The notes under the pieces are model-generated. The model was given only the letters and a program-made list of their open reading frames with translations, was not told the DNA's origin and did not search any database. The translations under genes and the position numbers were made by a program. From Gammaproteobacteria bacterium (lineage in GTDB: Bacteria; Pseudomonadota; Gammaproteobacteria; Thiohalomonadales; Thiohalomonadaceae), in contig JACUTZ010000010.1 in assembly GCA_014859545.1 (NCBI GenBank), positions 1-32,492 on the forward strand: a stretch of DNA of 32,492 bases, given 5' to 3'. Numbering within the stretch: position 1 is the first letter of the stretch; the number at the start of each line of letters is the position of its first letter. Positions 17,242-25,056 of this stretch are shown in pieces.

Positions 17242-17365
17242 CTCGCCAAGGCGCCAAGAACGCCAGGGGAGCACGGATATGGCAACACGACTTCAGCAGG
17301 CCAGCGCAAGCACTTCACCGCATGCCATCCTTGAACGCAGATGTTTTCTTGGCGATCGTGGCGAG
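17242..17365. repeat. Intergenic palindromic repeat, copy 9 (CGCCAAGG type)
   Basis: It lies between the converging hydrolase-like and MFS genes. The left arm CTCGCCAAGGCGCCAAGAA (17242-17260) and the right arm TTCTTGGCGATCGTGGCGAG (17346-17365) are inverted with one small bulge. The unit is CGCCAAGA/G instead of CGCAGAGG, a divergent sub-type with the same layout. Confidence 0.7.
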
Positions 17366-17394
17366 ATCATCGCCTTTCAGTATTACAGCCCAAA

Positions 17395-18528
17395 CTAGCC
17401 ACGCAACCAGCGCCAGCTGATCAAGGCCGCCAGCAGCGCCATCCCAGCCGCCATCAGGTAGGCCGGCAAGGGTCCGGCACTGTCCCACAGCATCCCGCTA
17501 TACAAGGCCCCAAACGCCCCGCCGCCGCCAAAGGCCAGCGAACTGTACAGCGCCTGTCCCCGGCCCTGATTGCGCCCCACAAAGAACTGGTGAAACAAGG
17601 CAATCGCCACCGCATGAAACACCCCGAAACTGGCCGCGTGCAACAGCTGGGCAAACAGCATCACCGTCAGGCTTTGCGGCAACGTGCCGATCAACAGCCA
17701 GCGCAAGACCGTTAGCAGGGTCGCCCAGAGCAATAGCCGGCGCAGACCAAAGCGGGGGACCATCCGCGACATGATCAAAAATATCACCACCTCGGCCACT
17801 ACCCCCAGCGCCCAGAACTGCCCAATCAGCGCGCGCGAGTAACCGATCTCTTCCATAAAGATGGTGTAAAAGGTGTAATAGGGTCCGTGACTGGCCTGCA
17901 TCAGGAAACACACCGCCAGCAGCGCGATCACCTCGGGCTTGCGCAGTACCTGCAGGATCGGTTGATGGGGTAGTTCACTGTGGCGCAGCGGCTGTTCGGC
18001 AACACTAAGCGAGCTGAGCCAGATCGCCACGAACAGGCCAACCATTACCAGCGGCAGCAGGCCAGGACCGCTGATATCGAGGATCGGCCCCAACACCACC
18101 ACCGCGATGATAAAACCAATCGACCCCCACAGGCGGATCATGCTGTAGCGGTGAGACTGCTCACCCAACTGGCTCAGGGTGGTCGCCTCGAACTGCGGCA
18201 ACACCGCATTCCAGAAAAAGCTGAAGGCCAGCATCACCAGCGCCATGCCCCAGAAGCCTTCGACCACGAAGATCCCCAGGTAACTGAACAGGGCCAGCAG
18301 GGAGCCCAGGCGCACCACCGCCATGCGCTTGCCGGTGTGGTCGGCCAGCCAGCCCCACAGGTTGGGCGAGATGATCTTGGTTGCCATCAGCAGGGCCATC
18401 AGCTGGCCGATCTCAAGGCTGCTGAAACCCTCGGATTTCAGATACAGCGACCAGTAGGGGATCAGCGCACCCAGGCTCGCGAAATAGAACAGGTAGAAAC
18501 CTGACAGTCGCCAGTACGGGGGTTGCAT
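17395..18528 (-). CDS. MFS transporter of the HcaT-like group
   Basis: The 377-residue product has twelve predicted membrane helices in two halves. The opening PPYWRLSGFYLFYFASLGALIPYWSLYLKS and the loop LWGWLADHTGKR (the MFS loop 2-3 motif) resemble the HcaT (3-phenylpropionate permease) type group of the major facilitator superfamily. Substrate is not predictable; proton symport of a small organic acid or nucleoside-like compound is typical of the group. The ATG at 18528 lies 14 nt after the aroC stop, so the gene is probably cotranscribed with aroC and mostly served by its ribosomes, since no strong Shine-Dalgarno is visible. A GTG one codon upstream is an alternative start. Confidence 0.87.
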   Translation of the reverse strand: MQPPYWRLSGFYLFYFASLGALIPYWSLYLKSEGFSSLEIGQLMALLMATKIISPNLWGWLADHTGKRMAVVRLGSLLALFSYLGIFVVEGFWGMALVMLAFSFFWNAVLPQFEATTLSQLGEQSHRYSMIRLWGSIGFIIAVVVLGPILDISGPGLLPLVMVGLFVAIWLSSLSVAEQPLRHSELPHQPILQVLRKPEVIALLAVCFLMQASHGPYYTFYTIFMEEIGYSRALIGQFWALGVVAEVVIFLIMSRMVPRFGLRRLLLWATLLTVLRWLLIGTLPQSLTVMLFAQLLHAASFGVFHAVAIALFHQFFVGRNQGRGQALYSSLAFGGGGAFGALYSGMLWDSAGPLPAYLMAAGMALLAALISWRWLRG

Positions 18529-18542
18529 CACAGCGCCGACGC

Positions 18543-19640
18543 TCAGACTGGTGAGGCGGGGATAATCGGGGTAGCGCTCTCCACCCCGGCATTCTGGGCA
18601 CGATGGCGAAGCAGATGATCCATCAAGACCATCGCCATCATCGCCTCGGCGATGGGGGTGGCACGGATGCCGACGCAGGGGTCATGGCGTCCGGTGGTGA
18701 TCACCTCGATGGGATCGCCAAAGCGATTCACGCTCTGACCGGGCAGGCGCAGGCTGGAGGTGGGTTTAAGCGCGATCGAGGCGATGATCGCCTGGCCGGA
18801 GGCGATCCCGCCCAACACCCCACCGGCATGATTGGAGAGAAAGCCTTCAGGGGTGATCAGATCACGGTGTTCGGTGCCCTTTTGTTCCACACAGGCAAAG
18901 CCGGCGCCGATCTCCACCCCCTTGACCGCATTGATGCTCATCAGGGCATGGGCCAGGTCTGCATCCAGGCGATCAAAGATCGGCTCGCCCAGCCCCGGCG
19001 GCACCCCTTCGGCCACCACCGTTACCCGAGCCCCGATCGAGTCGCCGGATTTGCGCAGCGCATCCATATAGGCCTCCAGCTCGGCCAGCTTGCCCGCATC
19101 GGGGAAGAAGAAGGGATTTTGTTCCACCTGGGCCCAGTCATGGGCCTCGGGACGGATCGGCCCCAACTGGGAAAGATAAGCACGAATGCTGATCCCCTGC
19201 CCGGCCAGGTATTTCTTGGCGATACCACCAGCGGCCACGCGCATCGCGGTCTCGCGCGCCGAGGAGCGGCCACCACCACGGTAGTCACGAATCCCATATT
19301 TCTGCTGGTAGGTGTAGTCGGCATGACCGGGACGGAAGGTATCCTTGATATCCGAATAGTCCTTGGAACGCTGATCGGTGTTTTCGATCAGCAGGCCGAT
19401 CGGCGTGCCGGTGGTCTTGCCCTCAAACACCCCAGAGAGAATGCGCACCGCATCGGCCTCGCGCCGCTGGGTGGTATGACGCGAGGTGCCCGGCTTGCGC
19501 CGATCCAGATCCATTTGCAGATCGTCCTCACAGAGCTCCATGCCGGGCGGACAGCCATCGACAATCGCGCCCAGCGCCGGACCGTGGCTTTCGCCAAAGG
19601 TGGTCACGGTGAAAAGTTTACCGAAGCTGTTTCCTGACAT
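18543..19640 (-). CDS. aroC: Chorismate synthase
   Basis: AroC removes phosphate from EPSP to make chorismate, the branch-point precursor of Trp, Phe, Tyr, folate and quinones, and needs reduced FMN. The 365-residue product has the signatures [18 protein letters not shown] near the N-terminus, the [25 protein letters not shown] segment in outline, and [22 protein letters not shown]. The ATG at 19640 is preceded by AGGA about 9 nt away. The nearby prmB gene is a common neighbour of aroC in gammaproteobacteria; here hemN and repeat copy 10 lie between them. Chorismate supply links it functionally to the trp genes in this window. Confidence 0.98.
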   Translation of the reverse strand: MSGNSFGKLFTVTTFGESHGPALGAIVDGCPPGMELCEDDLQMDLDRRKPGTSRHTTQRREADAVRILSGVFEGKTTGTPIGLLIENTDQRSKDYSDIKDTFRPGHADYTYQQKYGIRDYRGGGRSSARETAMRVAAGGIAKKYLAGQGISIRAYLSQLGPIRPEAHDWAQVEQNPFFFPDAGKLAELEAYMDALRKSGDSIGARVTVVAEGVPPGLGEPIFDRLDADLAHALMSINAVKGVEIGAGFACVEQKGTEHRDLITPEGFLSNHAGGVLGGIASGQAIIASIALKPTSSLRLPGQSVNRFGDPIEVITTGRHDPCVGIRATPIAEAMMAMVLMDHLLRHRAQNAGVESATPIIPASPV

Positions 19641-19673
19641 GGTTTTGAATCCTGTCTAAATCAAAATAATTTC

Positions 19674-19841
19674 ACCGCAGAGGCGCAGAGACGCGGAGGA
19701 AAAACCCTTACTGACAACTCTTCATGGGGGATGGGCAAGGGGCGGTTACCCTTCCCTACCCCACCGCTTCACCATCGGAGAGGAACGAAAACGCTATTGA
19801 GCCCTAACATTGTGTTCCTCTGCGCCTCTGCGTCTCTGCGG
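19674..19841. repeat. Intergenic palindromic repeat, copy 10 (CGCAGAGG type)
   Basis: It fills the hemN-aroC gap. Arms 19674-19700 and 19815-19841 are 27 nt, complementary at about 24 positions, built of CGCAGAGG/CGCAGAGA 8-nt units. The spacer of about 115 nt contains a C-rich stretch and is unrelated to the other spacers. It ends 9 nt before the hemN stop codon. This is the last copy seen in the window. Confidence 0.9.
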
Positions 19842-19850
19842 TAAAGCCTT

Positions 19851-21236
19851 TTATATAACCTTGGAAAAACGCTGGTTCTGTTTTTCGCGCAGGTAGCGGT
19901 CGAACACCATACAGATGTTGCGGATCAGTAATTTTCCCGCATCCTGCACGATGATCCGTTCTGCACTCAGCCGTACCAATCCGTCGCCCTGCATGCCTGC
20001 AAGGTCATTCAGCTCGGCATTGAAATAGTCATCGAACACAATGCCGTAGGCCTGTTCGACCTTGGCCTTATTCAATTCAAAATGGCAGATCAGATCGGTG
20101 ATCACCGCACGGCGCAGTTTGTCATCCGCGTTCAGATGATAGCCGCGATAGACCGGCAATTGCCCGGCGTCGATGCTGGCATAGTATTCCTCCAGCGCCT
20201 TGCGATTCTGGCTGTAGCTATCCCCCACCTGGCCGATGGAGGTGGCCCCCAGCCCGACAAGATCGCAATTGGCATGGGTGGAATAACCCTGGAAGTTGCG
20301 ATACAGGGTACCACTGCGCTGCGCCACCGCCAGCTCGTCATCGGGCTTGGCAAAGTGATCCATGCCGATATAGACATAGCCATTGGCGGTCAGGGTTTCA
20401 ATGGTCTGTTGCAGGATGTCGAGCTTTTCCTGCGGGGCCGGCAAGTCTGCCTCGTTGATACGGCGCTGCGGTTTGAACAACTCCGGCAGGTGGGCGTAAT
20501 TGAATACCGAGAGGCGATCCGGCGAGATATCCAGGACCTTGTTCAGGGTATCGGCAAAACTGTCGGCACTCTGGAAAGGCAGGCCGTAGATCAGATCAAT
20601 GCTGATCGATTTGAAGCCTTCCTGGCGTGCCCCCGACAGGGCCGCCAGGGTCGAGGCCTCGCTTTGAATCCGGTTGACCGCCTTTTGCACCCGCGGGTCA
20701 AAATCCTGCACCCCCAGGCTCATGCGATTGAAACCCAGCTCGCGCAACAGCGCGATGGTGTCGGTCTTGACCTCGCGCGGATCGATCTCGATGGAGTACT
20801 CGCCACTGTCGTCATCGCGCAGCTGGAAATGCTCGCCGGTAACGCGCATCAATTCACGCATTTCATCATGGGAGATGAAGGTCGGGGTACCGCCGCCCCA
20901 GTGCAGTTGGTCCACGGTGCGAGAACGATCGAACAGCGCCGCCTGCATCGCCAACTCGCGGTGCAGCCGCTCCAGGTAGGGCGCGGCACGGGAACGGTCC
21001 TTGGTGACCACCTTGTTGCAGCCGCAGTAGTAACAAACCGTATCGCAAAACGGAATATGAAAATACAGCGACAGCGGTCGCCCACTGGCGTTGGTTTGCT
21101 GCGCGATGGCGCGATATTCGGCCTCGCCAAAGCCCTCATGAAACTGCACCGCAGTGGGGTACGAGGTATAACGCGGCCCGGACTTGTCGTAACGTTTGAT
21201 CAGTTCCAGATCAAAAATGATATTTTGCGTACTCAT
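19851..21236 (-). CDS. hemN: Oxygen-independent coproporphyrinogen III oxidase
   Basis: HemN is a radical-SAM enzyme that decarboxylates two propionate side chains of coproporphyrinogen III to vinyl groups without oxygen, in heme synthesis. The 461-residue product carries the extended cluster motif Cys64-x3-Cys68-x2-Cys71-x-Cys73 (HIPFCDTVCYYCGC), the GGGTPTF SAM-binding strand and the HemN-specific N-terminal RYTSYPTA segment. Length and the CxxxCxxCxC form mark true HemN rather than the HemW-like relatives. The ATG at 21236 has AAAGG 7 nt upstream. It lies 13 nt after prmB, so it is probably cotranscribed with mogA-prmB. Its presence implies anaerobic or microaerobic growth; no FNR site is seen nearby. 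Confidence 0.97.
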   Translation of the reverse strand: MSTQNIIFDLELIKRYDKSGPRYTSYPTAVQFHEGFGEAEYRAIAQQTNASGRPLSLYFHIPFCDTVCYYCGCNKVVTKDRSRAAPYLERLHRELAMQAALFDRSRTVDQLHWGGGTPTFISHDEMRELMRVTGEHFQLRDDDSGEYSIEIDPREVKTDTIALLRELGFNRMSLGVQDFDPRVQKAVNRIQSEASTLAALSGARQEGFKSISIDLIYGLPFQSADSFADTLNKVLDISPDRLSVFNYAHLPELFKPQRRINEADLPAPQEKLDILQQTIETLTANGYVYIGMDHFAKPDDELAVAQRSGTLYRNFQGYSTHANCDLVGLGATSIGQVGDSYSQNRKALEEYYASIDAGQLPVYRGYHLNADDKLRRAVITDLICHFELNKAKVEQAYGIVFDDYFNAELNDLAGMQGDGLVRLSAERIIVQDAGKLLIRNICMVFDRYLREKQNQRFSKVI

Positions 21237-21249
21237 GGGTTAACCTTTG

Positions 21250-22179
21250 TTAGGGACGCACCAGGCGGAATAATTCGTGGTGTTCGCGCACCTGTTCCGC
21301 AGTCAGCAGGAATACCCCGTCCCCGCCACGTTCGAATTCCAGCCACAGGAAAGCCACCTCCGGCAGCAGTTCCTCCAGGGCGACACGACTATTGCCTACC
21401 TCGACGATCAGGATGCCATGGGGCTCCAGGTGATACATGGCCTCGTACAGGATGGTGAAGACCAAATCCAGACCATCCTCACCGGCTTCCAGCGCCAGTA
21501 CCGGTTCGTGACGAAACTCCGCCGGCAGACTGTCCATGTCCTGGCGATCCACATAGGGCGGATTACTGACGATGATGTCGTAGCGACGTCCCTTGAGGGC
21601 ACTGAACAGATCGGACTCCACCGGACGTACCTGCTCCTGCAGGTGGTGACGCGCCACATTGATGCGCGCCACCTCCAGGGCATCGGTGGAGATGTCGGCC
21701 GCATCCACCTGGGCATCCGGGAAGGCCGTGGCACAGGCGATCGCGATACAGCCACTGCCGGTGCACAGGTCGAGAATATTCCAGACCTTGTCCGGATCCA
21801 CCCAGGGTTCAAAATGGGCTTCGATCAACTCGATAATCGGCGAACGGGGGATCAGCACCCGCTCGTCCACATAAAACGGCATGCCGCCATACCAGGCCTC
21901 CTTGGTCAGATAGGGCGAAGGCAGGCGGGTCTCGATGCGCTTTTGCAATACCGCTACCACCCTGGCACGTTCAGTTTCGGTCACCCGGCAGTCCAGATAA
22001 CGCTCCGGCATCACCGGTGGCAGCTGCAGACTGTGCATCACCAGATAGGCGGCCTCGTCCAGGGCATTGTCGGTGCCATGGCCAAAATACAGCTCTGCCT
22101 CATTGAAACGACTCATGCCCCAGCGGATCAGGTCACGAATGCTGCGCAGTTCACGAATGGCCTCGGCATCGGCTGTCAT
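21250..22179 (-). CDS. prmB: 50S ribosomal protein uL3 glutamine methyltransferase
   Basis: PrmB N5-methylates a conserved glutamine in ribosomal protein L3. The 309-residue product has an N-terminal helical domain, the Rossmann SAM-binding motif NILDLCTGSGCIAIA, and the glutamine-methyltransferase signature VSNPPYVDRQDM. The sequence RDLIRWGMSRFNEAELYFGHGTDNALDEAAYL (outline) near the N-terminus is diagnostic of PrmB rather than PrmC. I chose the ATG at 22179, which has AGGA 9 nt upstream and follows the mogA stop by 5 nt. A longer frame to 22230 would sit inside mogA. It belongs to the mogA-prmB-hemN string. Confidence 0.96.
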   Translation of the reverse strand: MTADAEAIRELRSIRDLIRWGMSRFNEAELYFGHGTDNALDEAAYLVMHSLQLPPVMPERYLDCRVTETERARVVAVLQKRIETRLPSPYLTKEAWYGGMPFYVDERVLIPRSPIIELIEAHFEPWVDPDKVWNILDLCTGSGCIAIACATAFPDAQVDAADISTDALEVARINVARHHLQEQVRPVESDLFSALKGRRYDIIVSNPPYVDRQDMDSLPAEFRHEPVLALEAGEDGLDLVFTILYEAMYHLEPHGILIVEVGNSRVALEELLPEVAFLWLEFERGGDGVFLLTAEQVREHHELFRLVRP

Positions 22180-22184
22180 GGTGA

Positions 22185-22739
22185 TCAATCCTGGGGCGGT
22201 TTGGCGTGTTTGGGACGAAAGGCCTTGCAAAAGGCCTCATCGGTTTCGAGATACGGCCCTTCGATCAGGTCGATGCAATAGGGCACAGCGGGAAAGACCG
22301 CATTCAGGCAGTCGGCGATCGCCGAGGGCTTGCCCGGCAGATTGATGATCAGGCTCTGGCCACGCACCCCGGCGGTCTGGCGCGAAAGGATCGCGGTGGG
22401 CACAAACTTCAGGGATTCCTGGCGCATCAGCTCGCCAAAGCCGGGTAGCATCTTCTCGCACACCGCCTCGGTCGCCTCGGGGGTGATATCCCGTACTGCC
22501 GGGCCGGTGCCGCCGGTGGTCAATACCAGGCAACAGCCCTGCTGATCGCACAGCTCACGCAAGCTTGCCTCGATCTGTGGCTGCTCATCGGGCACCACGC
22601 AGGCCACCGCCTCCCAGGGACTGCTGAGCGCCCGGTCCAGCCAGTCACGCATTGCCGGGCCACCCAGGTCTTCATAATCGCCACGGCTGGCCCGATCAGA
22701 AACGGTAAGCAGGCCAATGCGAATAGGTTTTTTGCTCAT
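22185..22739 (-). CDS. mogA: Molybdopterin adenylyltransferase MogA
   Basis: MogA adenylates molybdopterin, preparing it for molybdate insertion by MoeA. The 184-residue product follows the MogA pattern: RIGLLTVSDRASRGDYED, the substrate-binding TTGGTGPAVRDITPEAT loop, the PGFGELMRQESLKFVPTAILSR stretch (outline) and the C-terminal PYCIDLIEGPYLET with AFRPK. It is about 10 residues shorter than E. coli MogA because a loop before the Ser-Val-Pro-Tyr-Cys segment is absent. The ATG at 22739 is chosen: the next in-frame ATG upstream, at 22772, overlaps a perfect TATAAT box. It is first in a mogA-prmB-hemN unit. Molybdoenzyme maturation suggests respiration with nitrate, formate or similar. Confidence 0.93.
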   Translation of the reverse strand: MSKKPIRIGLLTVSDRASRGDYEDLGGPAMRDWLDRALSSPWEAVACVVPDEQPQIEASLRELCDQQGCCLVLTTGGTGPAVRDITPEATEAVCEKMLPGFGELMRQESLKFVPTAILSRQTAGVRGQSLIINLPGKPSAIADCLNAVFPAVPYCIDLIEGPYLETDEAFCKAFRPKHAKPPQD

Positions 22740-22770
22740 ACCTTGCCACTCAAACGCGAATTCGGCGGGC

Positions 22771-22776
22771 ATTATA
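22771..22776 (-). promoter_or_regulatory. -10 box TATAAT of the mogA-prmB-hemN unit
   Basis: A perfect TATAAT on the minus strand, 31 nt before the mogA ATG, in the 63-nt amrS-mogA gap. The -35 at 16-18 nt distance is poor, so an activator or extended recognition may be needed. Confidence 0.5.
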
Positions 22777-22802
22777 CCCTGCCAGCGTGTGCCGTGCAGG
22801 GG

Positions 22803-23927
22803 CTATTCTGTATCGGCATGCTCCGCCAGGCGGATCGGCTGACGACGATTCCCCCAATCCCCTGCCACCGCCTCGAACACCCCCGGACAGGGTGTGGCGC
22901 AACGCAGACAGCGTCCCTCCCCATCCAGCTGCCAGCTATCCAGTTGATAGGCATCCCGCCCGATCAGGCACAGGCCACAGTGGTGACACCAGGTGCTTTG
23001 CCCGGTTTTATCCCGCAGATTGCCGGTATAGGCGTGGTGCACGCCGTTTTTCATCGCAATCAGCCTTGCCCGCTGCAGGGTCGCCAGCGGGGTAGCGGGC
23101 ACATCCATCATCTTCCAGTCCGGATGGAAGGCAGTAAAGTGCATCGGCACCTCGGAGCCCAGCTCACGCACCACCCAGCGGGTCATTGCATCGATCTCTT
23201 CGTCCGAATCGTTCCAGCCGGGGATCAACAAGGTGGTGATCTCCAGCCAGACCGAGGTCTGGTGACGTAGGTACAACAGGGTATCCAGTACCGGCTGCAG
23301 GTGGCCACCGGTCAGCTTGCGATAAAAGTCCTCGCTAAAGCCCTTCAGGTCCACATTGGCCGCATCCATGTACTGGTAAAACTCGCGCCGGGGTGCTTCA
23401 CAGACATAGCCGGAGGTCACCGCCACCGATTTAATTCCCTCAGCACGACAGGCCTTGGCCACATCGATGGCGTACTCATGAAAGATGATCGGATCATTGT
23501 AGGTATAGGCGACACTGCGGCAGCCATTTTCCCTGGCGACACGGGCGATCAGCGCCGGGCTGGCGGCATCGGCCAGGGTATCCAGCTCGCGAGACTTGCT
23601 GATATCCCAGTTCTGGCAAAATTTGCAGGACAGGTTGCAGCCGGCGGTACCAAAGGACAGCACCGGCGTGCCGGGCAGGAAGTGATTGAGCGGCTTTTTT
23701 TCGATGGGATCGATGCAAAAACCACTGGAACGGCCATAGGAGGCAAGCACGATCTCCCCCCCCAGATTGCCACGCACAAAACACAGGCCACGCTGGCCCT
23801 CGGCCAGCTTGCAGTAACGCGGGCACAGGTCGCACTGCACCCGTCCATCCGCCAGGGCATGCCAATAGCGGGTCGGTACCACCGTCCCTGCGGGCAGACT
23901 ATCCGCTTCCAGTCGATGTTCAGTCAT
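22803..23927 (-). CDS. amrS: AmmeMemoRadiSam system radical SAM enzyme AmrS
   Basis: The 374-residue radical-SAM protein has the cluster motif Cys97-x3-Cys101-x2-Cys104 (GCNLSCKFCQNWD). It has an N-terminal cysteine set (Cys32, 35, 39, 49 in CDLCPRYCKLAEGQRGLC) and a C-terminal Cys-rich tail (CHHCGLC and CLRCATPC), all usual for AmrS (pyruvate formate-lyase-activase-like, COG1180). Families AmrA (AMMECR1), AmrB (MEMO) and AmrS occur together across prokaryotes; the reaction was not settled as far as I know. The ATG at 23927 follows a G-rich GGGGGAT. The gene diverges from amrB, 103 nt away, so the two probably share a control region. No amrA is seen in the window. Confidence 0.93.
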   Translation of the reverse strand: MTEHRLEADSLPAGTVVPTRYWHALADGRVQCDLCPRYCKLAEGQRGLCFVRGNLGGEIVLASYGRSSGFCIDPIEKKPLNHFLPGTPVLSFGTAGCNLSCKFCQNWDISKSRELDTLADAASPALIARVARENGCRSVAYTYNDPIIFHEYAIDVAKACRAEGIKSVAVTSGYVCEAPRREFYQYMDAANVDLKGFSEDFYRKLTGGHLQPVLDTLLYLRHQTSVWLEITTLLIPGWNDSDEEIDAMTRWVVRELGSEVPMHFTAFHPDWKMMDVPATPLATLQRARLIAMKNGVHHAYTGNLRDKTGQSTWCHHCGLCLIGRDAYQLDSWQLDGEGRCLRCATPCPGVFEAVAGDWGNRRQPIRLAEHADTE

Positions 23928-24030
23928 GCTTTATCCCCCATAGCTTGCGTGATCGCAGGGTCGCCCCTAAGCTTGAACTGGCTGTTGTCATACGCCCTAT
24001 AGTGTAGGGTATTGTTCGAGGAGAATCGCC

Positions 24031-24822
24031 ATGCCCAGCCTGCGTCCCCCGGCGGTTGCCGGCCAATTCTACCCCCAGCGCAGCCAGGAGCTGGAGCTCA
24101 TGGTCGATGATTTTCTGGCCGGGGCGACTGCCAAGACCAGCGTGTGCCCCAAGGCCATCATCGTCCCCCATGCCGGTTATGTCTATTCCGGTGCCGTGGC
24201 CGCCAGCGCCTATGCCCGTCTGTTGCCCTGTCGCGAGCGAATACAGCGAGTGGTACTGTTGGGGCCTGCCCACCGGGTCGGTTTCCACGGTCTGGCCAGC
24301 AGCAGTGCCGATGGCTTTCGCACCCCGCTGGGCACGGTACCGCTGGATCGCGATGCACTTCTCGGCGTAGCGGATCTTCCACAACTACAGACCCTGGACC
24401 AGGCCCATGCATTGGAACACAGCCTTGAGGTTCAACTGCCCTTCCTACAGCGCCTGCTGGGCGATTTTCAACTGGTACCGCTGGTGGTCGGCGAGAGCCG
24501 TGCCGAGGAGGTTGCCGAGGTGTTGGAACGGCTATGGGGGGGAGAAGAAACCCTGATCGTGATCAGCTCGGATCTCAGTCACTACCTGGATTACAACTCT
24601 GCACGCCAACGTGACCAGGCCAGCTCCGCGGCAATCACCGCACTGGATGGCGAGGCGCTTGGCTATGAGGATGCCTGTGGCAGGAACCCGCTACGTGGCC
24701 TGTTGCTGGTGGCCAAACGCAAGGGCATGCAGGCTGAACTGGTCGATCTGCGCAACTCCGGCGATACCGCCGGGCCACGGGATCGGGTGGTCGGCTATGG
24801 GGCGTATGTATTGCACCAGTGA
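24031..24822 (+). CDS. amrB: AmrB, MEMO1-family protein
   Basis: The 263-residue product is a full-length MEMO-family protein, related to extradiol dioxygenases. Predicted metal and active-site residues are kept: His47 in VPHAGYVYSG, His81 in LGPAHRVGF, and Cys216 in DACGRNP, matching His49, His81 and Cys244 of human MEMO1. SSDLSHYLDY (Asp181, His184) is also conserved. The first residues MPSLRPPAVAGQFYP are the standard opening. The ATG at 24031 has GAGGAG about 7 nt upstream. It diverges from amrS, supporting a joint function of unknown chemistry. The AmrA domain, often fused to or adjacent to AmrB, is absent here. Confidence 0.93.
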   Translation: MPSLRPPAVAGQFYPQRSQELELMVDDFLAGATAKTSVCPKAIIVPHAGYVYSGAVAASAYARLLPCRERIQRVVLLGPAHRVGFHGLASSSADGFRTPLGTVPLDRDALLGVADLPQLQTLDQAHALEHSLEVQLPFLQRLLGDFQLVPLVVGESRAEEVAEVLERLWGGEETLIVISSDLSHYLDYNSARQRDQASSAAITALDGEALGYEDACGRNPLRGLLLVAKRKGMQAELVDLRNSGDTAGPRDRVVGYGAYVLHQ

Positions 24823-24825
24823 CCT

Positions 24826-24852
24826 GAAAAAAGGGGCTATCCCTGGCCCCTT
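24826..24852. terminator. Hairpin between amrB and the HDOD gene, probable terminator
   Basis: AAGGGGC (24831-24837) pairs with GCCCCTT (24846-24852) over an 8-nt loop. On the minus strand the stem is followed by a six-T run, so it looks like an intrinsic terminator for transcripts coming from the HDOD gene through the MITE-like element. On the plus strand it lies only 8 nt after amrB and could also stop that transcript weakly. Confidence 0.7.
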
Positions 24853-24858
24853 CATCTC

Positions 24859-25056
24859 CCTAGCAGGCTGTTGTTGTCGCTCAGGCGAGTGCAAGGAAGG
24901 CAAAAAATGGCGAAAAAGCGTAGTTATGCTCAGGACGAGCGGTATGTCGCGGTAGGCATGGATGCCAAAAACGACGTACATGTAATAAATGCGCATTTTG
25001 AGCCATTTTTTAACGCACTATCGCGCCGCATGAGTAGACAACAACAGCCTGCTAGG
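24859..25056. mobile_element. MITE-like element with perfect 20-bp terminal inverted repeats
   Basis: Ends CCTAGCAGGCTGTTGTTGTC (24859-24878) and its exact complement (25037-25056) bound a 198-nt element. Internally AAAAAATGGC (24902-24911) and GCCATTTTTT (25002-25011) are also inverted, and GGCATGGATGCC forms a small central dyad, so the whole element is one long imperfect palindrome. CTAG is present at both ends and may be a duplicated target site, though being self-complementary it may simply be part of the repeat. No transposase is encoded. It is unrelated to the ten CGCAGAGG-type repeats. Confidence 0.75.

Noticed and set aside
20082-21458. 458-codon open frame opposite hemN and the prmB 3' end
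   Set aside because: Same reason; hemN has intact motifs on the other strand.
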